Of a DNA stretch of 64,000 bases, positions 34,392-42,915 are shown piece by piece. The stretch is taken from NCBI GenBank assembly GCA_023228065.1, contig JALOBX010000002.1, positions 1 through 64,000 on the forward strand. Direction: 5' to 3'. Source of the DNA: Candidatus Pacearchaeota archaeon. Lineage in GTDB: Archaea; Nanoarchaeota; Nanoarchaeia; Pacearchaeales; GW2011-AR1. Position numbers and translations under genes: made by a program. A model generated the notes under the pieces. It made no database searches. It was not told the DNA's origin and saw only the letters and a program-made list of their open reading frames with translations. Every line of letters starts with the position of its first letter. Positions within the stretch are counted from its first letter, which is position 1.

Positions 34392-34619
34392 ATGAGCCGC
34401 TCGTCTAAAGATTTTCTTAAAAAAGAAAATCTCATGTCAATTACTGAAAAAAAGAACAAAAGAAAACTTAATAAAAATGTAAGACAAAATATAAAAAATA
34501 ATCTTAAACCATTCTTTCAAAAAGATTTAAAAACAAATGAAGAACTATCTATTGTTGATGAACTAGATGAAAGCCTTTGTGAAGAGGAAATTATAGAAAT
34601 AAATTCCATTGGAGATTAA
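34392..34619 (+). CDS. small charged protein
   Basis: The 75-residue protein has a basic N-terminal half (KKNKRKLNKNVRQNIKNNL) and an acidic tail (DELDESLCEEEIIE), like small nucleic-acid-binding or RNA polymerase-associated phage proteins. TTTGGAGTTTAAATT precedes its start. The function is unknown. Confidence 0.5.
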   Translation: MSRSSKDFLKKENLMSITEKKNKRKLNKNVRQNIKNNLKPFFQKDLKTNEELSIVDELDESLCEEEIIEINSIGD

Positions 34620-34620
34620 A

Positions 34621-34803
34621 ATGACTTATCATTGTTTGAATTGTGATTCTGTTGTAGATATCTCAATAAGAGAAGGAACATGCCCAGAATATATCTTTTG
34701 TCCAATTTGTTCATCACAAAATACTGAAGAAATTATGATGTTGTCTTCCCTTTATCCAAAAACAAATGAAAAACCTAAAGAGTACCATAAATTACATTCG
34801 TAA
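34621..34803 (+). CDS. zinc-ribbon micro-protein
   Basis: I place the start at the ATG at 34621, five bases after GGAG plus ATTAAA. The 60-residue product has CLNCDSV and CPICSSQ. It is the third small zinc ribbon on this strand. The role is unknown. Confidence 0.6.
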   Translation: MTYHCLNCDSVVDISIREGTCPEYIFCPICSSQNTEEIMMLSSLYPKTNEKPKEYHKLHS

Positions 34804-34823
34804 TTTATCATAAAAATTTTTTC

Positions 34824-34852
34824 TTGACAAATTTTTAATTTTATGATATTAT
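34824..34852 (+). promoter_or_regulatory. sigma70-type promoter of the ankyrin region
   Basis: TTGACA at 34824, a 17-bp spacer and TATTAT at 34847; AAAAGGAAAGTCT and the ATG at 34880 follow. It is likely to drive the first ankyrin genes too. Confidence 0.88.
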
Positions 34853-34879
34853 TAAGATAATAAAACAAAAGGAAAGTCT

Positions 34880-35155
34880 ATGAATATCAATTCTATATGC
34901 GAACATATCGCAATATGTGTTAATTCAATCAATTATAATCAAAAAGTTGAAGTGTCTGTTACAGCAGATGAATTAAAAAATCTGATAACAATGGATATAA
35001 TCAATAAAAAACATTTTATTAAATTCAATAAAATACATACTGGACCTGTAAGCATACGTTTTTATGCAACAATGCTTATATCAAACTTATATGAAGATAT
35101 TATCGTTGACGGTAATGATGTTATTATTGTTGTTTCTAAATTGGATGAAAAGTAA
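34880..35155 (+). CDS. unknown protein leading the ankyrin region
   Basis: The 91-residue protein (MNINSICEHIAICVNSINYN...) has no ankyrin repeat and no known motif. Its stop overlaps the next ATG (TAATG), so the short ankyrin-type frame is coupled to it. Confidence 0.6.
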   Translation: MNINSICEHIAICVNSINYNQKVEVSVTADELKNLITMDIINKKHFIKFNKIHTGPVSIRFYATMLISNLYEDIIVDGNDVIIVVSKLDEK

Positions 35156-35313
35156 TGAACACAAGATACGAACTTATTAATCTTATTAAAGAACTTAATC
35201 ATTATGGTGCCAATATTCATATTGAAAAAGATCTTAACAATAATAATCAAAAACCTATTTTAAATAAAAAAGAAGATACAGTTGAATGGATTAATAAAAT
35301 TGAACTTGATTAA
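35155..35313 (+). CDS. short ankyrin-family protein with its repeats missing
   Basis: The 52-residue frame starts like the next gene's ankyrin protein (YELINLIKELNHYGANIH) and jumps at once to a tail (NNNNQKPILNKKEDTVEWI) identical to that protein's C-terminus. It looks like a copy whose central repeats were deleted. TAATG joins it to the previous gene. Confidence 0.6.
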   Translation: MNTRYELINLIKELNHYGANIHIEKDLNNNNQKPILNKKEDTVEWINKIELD

Positions 35314-35326
35314 AAGGAAAAAAATA

Positions 35327-35974
35327 ATGAGTATTAAAGAAAAAAATATTTTCAATATGAGCACAAAATACGGACTTGTTAATCTTATTAAAGATCTTAA
35401 TGATTATGGTAACAATATTCAGTATGATCATGGTTATGCTTTACAATTGGCAGCACGACTTGGTCGTCTTGATATGGTTAAATATCTGATTGATATTGGT
35501 GCTGATATTCATGTTTTGAATGATTATGCTTTACGATGGGCAGCATCAAAAGGTTATCTTGATCTGATTAAATATCTGGTTGAAAATGGTGCTGATATTC
35601 ATACTGAAAATGATTATGCTTTACAATTGGCAGCACAACTTGGTCGTCTTGATATGATTAAATATCTGGTTGAAAATGGTGCAAATATTCATACTTATGA
35701 TGATTCTGTTTTACAATATGCAGCACTAAATGGACATCTTGATATGGTTAAATATCTGGTTGAAAATGGTGCTAATATTCATGCTGAAAATAATAAAGCT
35801 TTAAAATGGGCAGCTGAAAAAGGTCATTATGATATTGTTGAATATCTTAAAGATTTTAATAACAATAAACTTATTGAGGAAAGTAAAGAAGATCTTAACA
35901 ATAATAATCAAAAACCTATTTTAAATAAAAAAGAAGATACAGTTGAATGGATTAATAAAATTGAACTTGATTAA
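35327..35974 (+). CDS. ankyrin-repeat protein
   Basis: I choose the ATG at 35327, after AAAAGGAAAAAAATA; a longer frame from 35282 would begin inside the previous gene. The roughly 215-residue product has about five repeats of the form ALRWAASKGYLDLIKYLVENGADIH. Its C-terminal tail and the DNA for it are repeated from the upstream gene. Ankyrin repeats bind proteins; targets are unknown. Confidence 0.85.
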   Translation: MSIKEKNIFNMSTKYGLVNLIKDLNDYGNNIQYDHGYALQLAARLGRLDMVKYLIDIGADIHVLNDYALRWAASKGYLDLIKYLVENGADIHTENDYALQLAAQLGRLDMIKYLVENGANIHTYDDSVLQYAALNGHLDMVKYLVENGANIHAENNKALKWAAEKGHYDIVEYLKDFNNNKLIEESKEDLNNNNQKPILNKKEDTVEWINKIELD

Positions 35975-35990
35975 AAGGAAAAGAAAAGTA

Positions 35991-36413
35991 ATGAATAAAC
36001 ATACTGACATTGAAACTCAATTCAATGCTACTCTTGAATATGCAGTACGACAAAATTATTTTGATGCTGTCAAATTTCTTGTTGAAAATAATACTAATAA
36101 TTATAACTTTAATACTGCACTTTTATATGCAGCAATTTATTGTGATCTTGATGTTGTCAAATATCTGGTTGAACATGGTGCTGATATTCATTCTGATGAT
36201 GAACATATTTTGCGAATCGCAGTGAAATATGAGCGTTTTAATATTGTTAAATATTGTATTGAACAAGGTGCTAATGTTCATGTAAGGAATGATGAAACAT
36301 TACGATGGGCAAAGAAACGGGGTAATGATAAAATTATTAAATATCTTTCTATTCAAGGTGATAAATATCTTTGTAGAGAAATTGATCTTGAAGATAATCC
36401 AAAACTTAACTAA
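35991..36413 (+). CDS. ankyrin-repeat protein
   Basis: The start at 35991 follows AAAAGGAAAAGAAAAGTA. The 140-residue product has about three repeats ([20 protein letters not shown]) with more divergent ends. It lacks the ELKKLF-type tail of the later copies. Confidence 0.8.
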   Translation: MNKHTDIETQFNATLEYAVRQNYFDAVKFLVENNTNNYNFNTALLYAAIYCDLDVVKYLVEHGADIHSDDEHILRIAVKYERFNIVKYCIEQGANVHVRNDETLRWAKKRGNDKIIKYLSIQGDKYLCREIDLEDNPKLN

Positions 36414-36425
36414 AAGGAGAAAAAA

Positions 36426-36809
36426 ATGAAAATTACTAGTGCTCTTAAGACTCTTGAAAAAATGGGGTATAATGTTCGTTTTAAAGGTAATCACTATTGG
36501 GTTACTGTTGGAGACAACACTATTGATATGTTTACATCAAGTGTTGGTGAAGTTCGAGATATCCGAGCATTTAGAGTCAGAAAATCTAATGAAACTGATG
36601 ATCTAAGTGGTGCTTTTGCCGGAACATTTGAATTAAATCTCTCACAATCTTTGAAGAAACTTGGTCTTCCTGGAAATCTTTCTGAGATGAAGAAACTTCT
36701 TTCAAAAGAAACAAAAATTAATTCCGATCTTTCTGAAAAAGTTGAAGAAATAGCACCACATGCTGAATGTGCCCTCAAGGATGCTATGGATAATGGAATT
36801 GAATATTAA
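36426..36809 (+). CDS. unknown protein, paralogue of 38515-38892
   Basis: The 127-residue protein begins MKITSALKTLEKMGYNVRF; the product at 38515 begins MKFENAITKLERLGYKTEK, so the two are related over the first 60 residues. C-terminal regions differ. AAAAGGAGAAAAAA precedes the start. The function is unknown. Confidence 0.65.
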   Translation: MKITSALKTLEKMGYNVRFKGNHYWVTVGDNTIDMFTSSVGEVRDIRAFRVRKSNETDDLSGAFAGTFELNLSQSLKKLGLPGNLSEMKKLLSKETKINSDLSEKVEEIAPHAECALKDAMDNGIEY

Positions 36810-36841
36810 CTTCTTAAGTAAAAGAATAATAAAAGAATTTG

Positions 36842-37144
36842 ATGGAACAAATATATACAGACCATGAAATGGAACAAATGTATAAAGACTATGATCTAGG
36901 CATGGCATCATATTATAATAAGATCGAATCTGTTATACAATTAATTAATGATGGTGCTAATTATCATGTTGATAATGATTATCCCTTAAGAGTTGCATCA
37001 ATTTATGGTAATTTTGATATTGTCAAATATTTAATTCCTTTGTATAATAATAAAGAAGAATTAAAAACATTGTTTTTTAGAGTTAATAACTTTTATGTTA
37101 AATATCTAATTTTGGAAAGATTATATGAATTACAAAAATTCTAG
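36842..37144 (+). CDS. ankyrin-repeat protein, short
   Basis: The roughly 100-residue product (ATG at 36842) has about two repeats and the shared tail LIPLYNNKEELKTLFF...FYVKYLILERLY. The next gene starts inside this tail, the first example of the coupled cassette. Confidence 0.75.
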   Translation: MEQIYTDHEMEQMYKDYDLGMASYYNKIESVIQLINDGANYHVDNDYPLRVASIYGNFDIVKYLIPLYNNKEELKTLFFRVNNFYVKYLILERLYELQKF

Positions 37145-37667
37145 ATTTATTGAAGCAGTTAAAACTAATAATTTTCAGCAAGTTAAAGAATGTATTGAAG
37201 AAGGTATAGATATTCATGCTGACAAGGATTACGCTTTACGATATGCAGCAGAACGTGGTCACTTTGATATGGTTAAATATTTAGTTGAAAATGGTGCTGA
37301 TATTCATGCTTGTTATGATGCTGCTTTTAGATTTTCAGCGGAGAATAATCATTTAAATGTTGTCAAATATCTTGTTGAAAATGGTGCTGATATTCATAAT
37401 GATGATAATAATGTTATACGATTAGCAGCAGAATATGGATATTTCGAAATTGTTAAATATTTAATGGAAAAAGGTACTTATAATTATGCTGACAACAATT
37501 GTATTTTAGAATATGCAATAGAATTTAAACATTTTGATATTATTAGATATTTAATTCCTTTATATTCTAAATCGGAATTAAAAGAATTGTTTTTAAAAAT
37601 TAATAATTTCTGTGTCAAATGTTTGATATTGGAAAGGTTATATAATGGATCTTTTTGTTGCAATTAG
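37125..37667 (+). CDS. ankyrin-repeat protein
   Basis: The 180-residue product has about four repeats ([20 protein letters not shown]) after a cap ([20 protein letters not shown]) and the ELKELFLKINNF...LILERLYN tail. The start, after GAAAGATTAT, overlaps the upstream tail by 20 bp. Confidence 0.85.
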   Translation: MNYKNSRFIEAVKTNNFQQVKECIEEGIDIHADKDYALRYAAERGHFDMVKYLVENGADIHACYDAAFRFSAENNHLNVVKYLVENGADIHNDDNNVIRLAAEYGYFEIVKYLMEKGTYNYADNNCILEYAIEFKHFDIIRYLIPLYSKSELKELFLKINNFCVKCLILERLYNGSFCCN

Positions 37668-38070
37668 AAGAAACGATCTTCAGCAAGTTAAAGAATGTAT
37701 TAAACATGATGTTAATATTCATTATGATAAAGGTAATGCTTTACGATATGCAGTAGATAATGGTTGTTTTGAAATTGTTAAATATCTGGTTGAATATGGC
37801 ACTGATATTCATATTTGGAATGATTATCCTTTACGAATTGCAGCACTTTATGGTTATTCTGATATTGTTAAATATCTTGTTGAGCATGGTGCTGATATTC
37901 ATGCTGATAATGATTATGCTTTACGATGGGCAGCAAATAAGGGTCATTTTGATATTGTTAAATATTTAATTCCTTTGTATAATAATAAAGAAGAATTAAA
38001 AACATTGTTTTTTAGAGTTAATAACTTTTATACTAAATTCTTAATTTTAGAACAATTATATGGAACTTAA
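37645..38070 (+). CDS. ankyrin-repeat protein
   Basis: The 141-residue product has about three repeats and a shared tail (EELKTLFFRVNNFYTKFLIL) nearly identical to that of 36842-37144. The start lies in the upstream tail (GAAAGGTTATATAATG). The run is interrupted after it by the release-factor-like gene. Confidence 0.85.
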   Translation: MDLFVAIRRNDLQQVKECIKHDVNIHYDKGNALRYAVDNGCFEIVKYLVEYGTDIHIWNDYPLRIAALYGYSDIVKYLVEHGADIHADNDYALRWAANKGHFDIVKYLIPLYNNKEELKTLFFRVNNFYTKFLILEQLYGT

Positions 38071-38076
38071 TTAAAA

Positions 38077-38448
38077 ATGAAAAAACTTTTATTTTCTATA
38101 ACCAAAAAAGATTTAGAATTTGATTATTTTTCTGGTACTGGAAATGGTGGGCAAAACAGAAATAAACACCAAAAATGTGTTAGGTGCAAACATCCACCTT
38201 CTGGTGCAGTAGGAATAGGACAAAATACTAGGTCTTTAGAACAAAATAAAAGAGATGCTTTTTTAAACATGACGAACAATAAATTATTTAAAGATTGGAT
38301 GAAAATAAAAATTGCTAAGTTTACTGTATCTGTTAAAGATATCCCTATAGAAGATGTTGTAAATGAATCAATGAAAGAAGAAAACATTAAGATAGAAATC
38401 CATGATGAAGATGGTAATTGGATCGAGGTTAAAGACATAAAAAAATAA
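38077..38448 (+). CDS. GGQ-motif peptide release-factor-like protein
   Basis: The 123-residue protein has DYFSGTGNGGQNRNKHQKCV, the RF-1 domain with GGQ at about residues 24-26, then RCKHPPSGAVGIGQNTRS and LEQNKRDAFL. It has no stop-codon-recognition domain, so it is like ArfB/PrfH-type ribosome-rescue hydrolases. PrfH works with RtcB2 in known ribosome-repair operons; an RtcB lies at 56562-57698. Tail residues differ from ArfB, so the ribosome contact may differ. Confidence 0.85.
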   Translation: MKKLLFSITKKDLEFDYFSGTGNGGQNRNKHQKCVRCKHPPSGAVGIGQNTRSLEQNKRDAFLNMTNNKLFKDWMKIKIAKFTVSVKDIPIEDVVNESMKEENIKIEIHDEDGNWIEVKDIKK

Positions 38449-38451
38449 ATC

Positions 38452-38480
38452 TTGACTTTTGATCCAATTTTTGATATTAT
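38452..38480 (+). promoter_or_regulatory. sigma70-type promoter
   Basis: TTGACT at 38452, a 17-bp spacer and TATTAT at 38475, in front of the gene at 38515 and the ATPase gene. Confidence 0.85.
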
Positions 38481-38514
38481 AAGTATATAAAATAAAAAAT
38501 CAGAAAGGAACATT

Positions 38515-38892
38515 ATGAAATTCGAGAACGCAATAACAAAACTGGAAAGACTTGGTTATAAAACTGAAAAGAACACTTATGGTATTTATTCATTTGTAGT
38601 GAATAACCATACTATTTCTTTTTTTAAAGTTATTGGAAAAGGTACCGTAGATAAACCTACAGTAACTTATCCAATAGAATCAGACAAACAACCAAAAAGA
38701 TTCTCTTCTCTAATGGCAGCAATTAGAGAATGTGGAGGAGTTGCTACCCTTAAAGAACTCAATGAACTTCAAAAAAAGCAAAAAATTGCTTCTCTTAATA
38801 ACGTTGAAGCTCTACGAAGAAAAGCAGATAAGATAGATGAAAACAAAAAAGAAGAATTTGTTAATAAAATTCTTGAACTACGTAACTCATAA
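38515..38892 (+). CDS. unknown protein, paralogue of 36426-36809
   Basis: The 125-residue protein shares its N-terminal half with the 36426 product; the C-terminal half is charged and helical (ALRRKADKIDENKKEEF). It has its own promoter and precedes the AAA+ gene by 22 bp, so it may serve the same complex. Confidence 0.65.
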   Translation: MKFENAITKLERLGYKTEKNTYGIYSFVVNNHTISFFKVIGKGTVDKPTVTYPIESDKQPKRFSSLMAAIRECGGVATLKELNELQKKQKIASLNNVEALRRKADKIDENKKEEFVNKILELRNS

Positions 38893-38914
38893 AGTATAAA
38901 GGAGAATATAAATT

Positions 38915-40174
38915 ATGGCTGTTGGAATTACATTTAAAACTCTTGAAAAAATTGTTTTCCCAATTGTAAAGGCTAAACATCCTATCCTCATTCGTGGTAG
39001 GCATGGAATTGGTAAATCTGAAGTTGTTTATCAATTTGCAAATCAACTTTATTTTGATGAAAATGGAGAAATGCAAACCTTAATAGGACTTTCAGAAGAA
39101 AGTGCTAAAGAAAAGATATCTTCATTAAAAGAAAAAAACATCAACATAGGTTTAAAAGTTGTTGAAAGAAGAGCATCTCAAATGACAGAAGGAGATCTTA
39201 TGGGACTTCCTGTTTCAAAAGAAAATTCCACTACGTGGAATCCTCCTGATTGGTTCAAAGAAGCATGTGATTATCCGGTTGTTTTGTTTTTAGATGAAAT
39301 CGATAGAGCAGTTCTCGAAGTAAGACAAGGCATCTTTGAATTGACTGATTCAAGAAAACTTAATGGATGCAAATTACATCCTCAAACAATCATTTTCGCA
39401 GCAGTAAATGGTGGTAATCATGGAAGTATGTATCAAATTTCTGAGATGGAGCCAGCAGAACTTGATAGATGGACAACTTTTGATTTAGAGCCCAGTGTAG
39501 AAGATTGGGTAGAATGGGCAAGAAAGAAAGGAAATGTCCATAAATATATTATCGATTTCATTATCGGAAATCCTAAACGGCTTGAGTTCGATGGTGAACA
39601 TGAACCAAATAAAAAATATCCATCAAGAAGAAGTTGGGTTAGAGCTAGTTCTACATTAGTTGCATCGGATCTCTTCTCTTGGGAAGATAAAGCAAGTTTG
39701 GAACAACTTGATACAATCCTTTATATTACACAAGGATTCATTGGTACTGAAATCGGGTTTGATTTCAGAGATTATTGTGCAAATATCAAAGGTCAAGTAA
39801 CTCTTGAAGAAGTTCTTGATAAGGGTAAACTTGATAGAGTTAAAGATTGGGAGATAACTGAACACTCAACCTTTGTTGATAAAATTATCAACTCGAATCT
39901 TATTGAATCTGCGTTGACAAAAAAACAATTGAAAAATTGGGCAGAATATATCGCTATTCTACCAGCAGAAGTTGCAGTACATTTTTTCTCTGTTCTTACA
40001 ACACAAAAAACTACTTCTGAAATAGTTCAGAATAATGTTTTTAATCTCTATAGCCAAAATACTAAAGGTGAAAGAAATATAAGAACAATTATATCAAATC
40101 ACTTCGTAGATCAAATCGCTTCTAAAGAAAAATCTACCTCTGAAGGAGAAACAAATGAAAAAGAAAATGGTTGA
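38915..40174 (+). CDS. MoxR-type AAA+ ATPase
   Basis: The 419-residue protein has Walker A (GRHGIGKSE, about residues 28-36), Walker B (VVLFLDEID, about 122-130), a sensor-like IIFAAVNGG and AELDRW. The MTEGDLMGLPV segment is typical of MoxR/GvpN-type ATPases. These act with VWA proteins as chaperones or remodellers, and a VWA protein is encoded at 41446-42915. AAAGGAG lies before the start. Confidence 0.88.
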   Translation: MAVGITFKTLEKIVFPIVKAKHPILIRGRHGIGKSEVVYQFANQLYFDENGEMQTLIGLSEESAKEKISSLKEKNINIGLKVVERRASQMTEGDLMGLPVSKENSTTWNPPDWFKEACDYPVVLFLDEIDRAVLEVRQGIFELTDSRKLNGCKLHPQTIIFAAVNGGNHGSMYQISEMEPAELDRWTTFDLEPSVEDWVEWARKKGNVHKYIIDFIIGNPKRLEFDGEHEPNKKYPSRRSWVRASSTLVASDLFSWEDKASLEQLDTILYITQGFIGTEIGFDFRDYCANIKGQVTLEEVLDKGKLDRVKDWEITEHSTFVDKIINSNLIESALTKKQLKNWAEYIAILPAEVAVHFFSVLTTQKTTSEIVQNNVFNLYSQNTKGERNIRTIISNHFVDQIASKEKSTSEGETNEKENG

Positions 40175-40355
40175 AAACTATAACGATCTTCCGAAAGATT
40201 GTCCTTTGTGTAAAAAATCCCTTAAAGGACATAGAATCCCTGAATCAGTTAAAAAATTATTTGACAATGCAGAATTCTATAACACTGTATGGACACTATA
40301 TAATAATGGAGATCTTGTATATAAATGTCCTTCCTGTAATTTCATTTGGAAGTAA
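40155..40355 (+). CDS. zinc-ribbon micro-protein 1 of a pair
   Basis: The 66-residue product has CPLCKKS and CPSCNFIWK. GGAG precedes the ATG at 40155, which overlaps the ATPase end by 20 bp. The next gene is a paralogue (same YKCPxC...IWK ending). Confidence 0.65.
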   Translation: MKKKMVENYNDLPKDCPLCKKSLKGHRIPESVKKLFDNAEFYNTVWTLYNNGDLVYKCPSCNFIWK

Positions 40356-40364
40356 AGGAGAAAA

Positions 40365-40544
40365 ATGAATAATAATTTTAATAATTTTCCTAATTTGTGC
40401 CCTTCATGTGGATATGTCTTAATAAAAGATGAAATCTCTGAATCAGATAAGAAATTACTTGATACAGTTGAATCACTATATAAAGTAGGAGATCCTGTAT
40501 ATAAATGTCCAAAATGTAAGTCCATTTGGATTATTTGGAAATAA
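40365..40544 (+). CDS. zinc-ribbon micro-protein 2 of a pair
   Basis: The frame from the ATG at 40365 (site AAAGGAGAAAA) has 59 residues with CPSCGYV and CPKCKSIWI. It shares a middle part (LYKVGDPVYKCP against LYNNGDLVYKCP) with the previous gene and so is its duplicate. Confidence 0.6.
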   Translation: MNNNFNNFPNLCPSCGYVLIKDEISESDKKLLDTVESLYKVGDPVYKCPKCKSIWIIWK

Positions 40545-40549
40545 AATAA

Positions 40550-41083
40550 ATGGACTTTTTGATAAATTGGGTATGTGTGTTTTTTCTTTTCCTTTCTGAT
40601 TGGCATGGTGTATGTTATATAAATTCTAATTCAAAAATCTGTAAAAATATTGATATACCAACTATCTTTCAATATACATCAATTATATTAAAAGAAACAA
40701 ATATTTATAATGATATAAATCCATTAGTAGTAGCTGCAATAATTTGGCATGAAAGCCATTTGAATCCAAAAGCGATTGGTCCTAATAAAAAAGACATAGG
40801 ACTTATGCAAATCTCTTATATTTGGGTTAAAGAAACAAAAAATGATTTAAAAAATCCTGAAATAAATATAAAAGTTGGTATATCAATATTAAATTATTGG
40901 AAAAATGAAAGAACAAAATCACATTCAAAAAACTACTTAGCACATTATGCAGCAGGTAATTCCCCAGAAAAAAAACATTTTCTTTTTCAAAAAAAAATTA
41001 TTAATAAAGCAAAAAAATTTAATATAAAAGAACAAATTTATGTCAATGTTAACAAACTTAGAAAAAAGAACCCAAGAAATTAA
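40550..41083 (+). CDS. lytic transglycosylase (SLT-type) with signal peptide
   Basis: The 177-residue protein has an N-terminal hydrophobic segment (FLINWVCVFFLFLSDW), a catalytic Glu in IIWHESHLNPKAIG at about residue 68, GLMQISYIW and HYAAGN, the order of the SLT/goose-lysozyme-like fold. It would cut peptidoglycan glycan strands in infection or lysis. The start lies five bases after the zinc-ribbon stop; no strong ribosome site is seen. Confidence 0.85.
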   Translation: MDFLINWVCVFFLFLSDWHGVCYINSNSKICKNIDIPTIFQYTSIILKETNIYNDINPLVVAAIIWHESHLNPKAIGPNKKDIGLMQISYIWVKETKNDLKNPEINIKVGISILNYWKNERTKSHSKNYLAHYAAGNSPEKKHFLFQKKIINKAKKFNIKEQIYVNVNKLRKKNPRN

Positions 41084-41378
41084 TCTAGCTACAAAATTGC
41101 TTGATTGTATTTATACAAATGATACAAAAAACTTCTCAGAACTCATAGAAGACAATATAGAAATTATTAAAAAAAATCTTTATTTTGAAGTCTTTTCAAA
41201 ATGTTTAAAACTTTCATTTCTTCTTGAAAAAACAGAAATATTATATATATTTATGAAATATAATATAAAAGAATTTTTCCATAAATATCCACATCAAAAA
41301 AAAATGATTGGAGACGCTGCTTTTAAAACAAAAAATACAGAATGTATATATATTTTTTTATCTATGTTCTTTGGTTAA
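41040..41378 (+). CDS. unknown helical protein
   Basis: The 112-residue protein starts inside the end of the transglycosylase gene with a 44-bp overlap. It is helical (ATKLLDCIYTNDTKNFSELI...) and resembles the cap regions of the ankyrin proteins in pattern, but I see no clear repeat. The function is unknown. Confidence 0.45.
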   Translation: MSMLTNLEKRTQEINLATKLLDCIYTNDTKNFSELIEDNIEIIKKNLYFEVFSKCLKLSFLLEKTEILYIFMKYNIKEFFHKYPHQKKMIGDAAFKTKNTECIYIFLSMFFG

Positions 41379-41387
41379 AAAAAAATC

Positions 41388-41416
41388 TTGACTTTTTCCC
41401 AAAATAATGATATTCT
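41388..41416 (+). promoter_or_regulatory. sigma70-type promoter
   Basis: TTGACT at 41388, a 17-bp spacer and TATTCT at 41411, before the VWA gene; it probably also drives the second ankyrin run. Confidence 0.8.
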
Positions 41417-41445
41417 ATTAACAGACAAACAAAAAAAGTGTAAAA

Positions 41446-42915
41446 ATGAAAAATATTAAAAAAGAATCAAATTTTATTCTTGATGATCATATTGCTTCTG
41501 CTTTAAAAGATGAAGAATTCTTTAGATGTCTATCTTTAAGAATTAACAAAAGAATTGATTATACAATCCCCACTGCTGGAGTGAGAATTGATAAGAGAAC
41601 AATGAACTTTGTTCTTGCATACAATCCGCTTTTTCTAGAATTATTAACTCAAGAAGAAGTTAGAGCAGTCCTTTCTCATGAATTTCTTCATATTTCTCTT
41701 GGACATGTTACTAAAGAAATAGTACATGAAAAAACACGTAATAATTTTATTGCTTTACATCATAAAAGAAATATAGCATTTGACTTATCAATAAATACAC
41801 ATTTGAAAAATTTTCCAGAAACAATAAAAATCCCAGATGCTAATGGAAAAGAAAAAATTGGATATAGTTGCATTCCTGGAAAAAATCAATATATTGATCT
41901 CCCTAAAAATTTAACATCAGATCAATATTTTTCTCTCCTACCTGATCCAGTTTGCATTTTTTCAAAATTGTTAAAAAATGCAGACAAGAATGGTCAGAAT
42001 GATCAAAGTGGTGAGAATGGCGAAAATAATCAAAATGGTAAAGGTAGTGAAGGTAGTGAAGGTAGTGAAGGTAGTGAAGGTAGTGAAGGTAGTGAAGGTA
42101 GTGAAGGTAGTGAAGGTAGTGAAGGCAGTGAAGGCAAAGACTCTCAGGGTTCTTCTGGAGATGATAAAGCACCTGCCTGTATTGGATGTGGAACTTGTTG
42201 TAATCAGGTTGGAGATCATGATTGGGGTGATTTGACTCAAGAAGAAAAAGAAATTCTTGAGAACAGAAGACTTCAAATTATTAGAAAAGCTGTGCAAGAT
42301 TCTAATTATAGATGGGGGACAATACCCAAAGAAGTCAGTGAAGAAATAATTAAACAAATTTCTAACAAAATTAACTGGAGATCTTTATTAAGATATTTTG
42401 TTAAATGTAATAGAAAAGCAGATAAAATTTCTTCTATTAAATCAATAAATAAAAGATTTCCGTATATTCATGCTGGAAAGAAAAGAACAAGAATGGCGAA
42501 TATTGCTGTTTCATTTGATGAATCTGGATCTGTAGATGATGAAATGTTGTCATTGTTTGCAGCAGAATTATCAAAACTTGTTCAAATAGCGTCATTTACT
42601 CTTATTCCATTTGACTATACAGTAGATGAAGAGAATATTTCTGTGTGGAAAAAGAATGATAAGTTCGAATTAAAAAGAACAAGGTCAGGTGGTACAAATT
42701 TTGATGCACCAACAGTTTATGTTAATGAACATAGAGAATTTGACGCTCATATAATTTTAACAGATTTAGAAGCTCCACAACCAACATTTTCAAAAGTACC
42801 TAGATTGTGGATAACTGATTCTGATCATGCAGAATCCCCTTATTTTAAACCTGAAAAAGAAAAGTTAATCGTAATAGAAAAAGATAAATGTATACAAATC
42901 TCTTTGAAGCAGTAA
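41446..42915 (+). CDS. VWA protein with DUF2201-like metallopeptidase-type N-terminus
   Basis: The 489-residue protein has an HExxH motif (SHEFLHISLGH, about residues 77-87), a repetitive Gly-Ser-Glu linker, a CIGCGTCCNQVGDHDWGD segment, and a VWA-type C-terminal domain with SFDESGS (DxSxS), RSGGTNFDAP and ILTDLEAP, so the MIDAS ligands are present. This layout (DUF2201-like plus VWA) commonly pairs with MoxR ATPases such as the one at 38915. It probably works as a remodelling partner. Confidence 0.82.
   Translation: MKNIKKESNFILDDHIASALKDEEFFRCLSLRINKRIDYTIPTAGVRIDKRTMNFVLAYNPLFLELLTQEEVRAVLSHEFLHISLGHVTKEIVHEKTRNNFIALHHKRNIAFDLSINTHLKNFPETIKIPDANGKEKIGYSCIPGKNQYIDLPKNLTSDQYFSLLPDPVCIFSKLLKNADKNGQNDQSGENGENNQNGKGSEGSEGSEGSEGSEGSEGSEGSEGSEGSEGKDSQGSSGDDKAPACIGCGTCCNQVGDHDWGDLTQEEKEILENRRLQIIRKAVQDSNYRWGTIPKEVSEEIIKQISNKINWRSLLRYFVKCNRKADKISSIKSINKRFPYIHAGKKRTRMANIAVSFDESGSVDDEMLSLFAAELSKLVQIASFTLIPFDYTVDEENISVWKKNDKFELKRTRSGGTNFDAPTVYVNEHREFDAHIILTDLEAPQPTFSKVPRLWITDSDHAESPYFKPEKEKLIVIEKDKCIQISLKQ
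42043..42132 (+). repeat. 9-bp tandem repeat in the VWA gene
   Basis: About ten units of GGTAGTGAA (the last GGCAGTGAA) encode a (Gly-Ser-Glu) linker. Such perfect repeats change length by slippage, and units of nine keep the frame. Confidence 0.95.

Noticed and set aside
36010..36225. Other-frame open frames through ankyrin genes (also 37760, 46539, 47369)
   Set aside because: They are hydrophobic by-products of the repeats in a second frame and lack ribosome sites.
38077..38448. Full peptide chain release factor (RF1/RF2)
   Set aside because: At 123 residues it lacks the stop-codon-recognition domain and has only the GGQ domain.
41903..42357. Frames rich in LHY or TFT repeats opposite the VWA gene
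   Set aside because: They are mirror images of the GGTAGTGAA repeat on the other strand and have no start signals.
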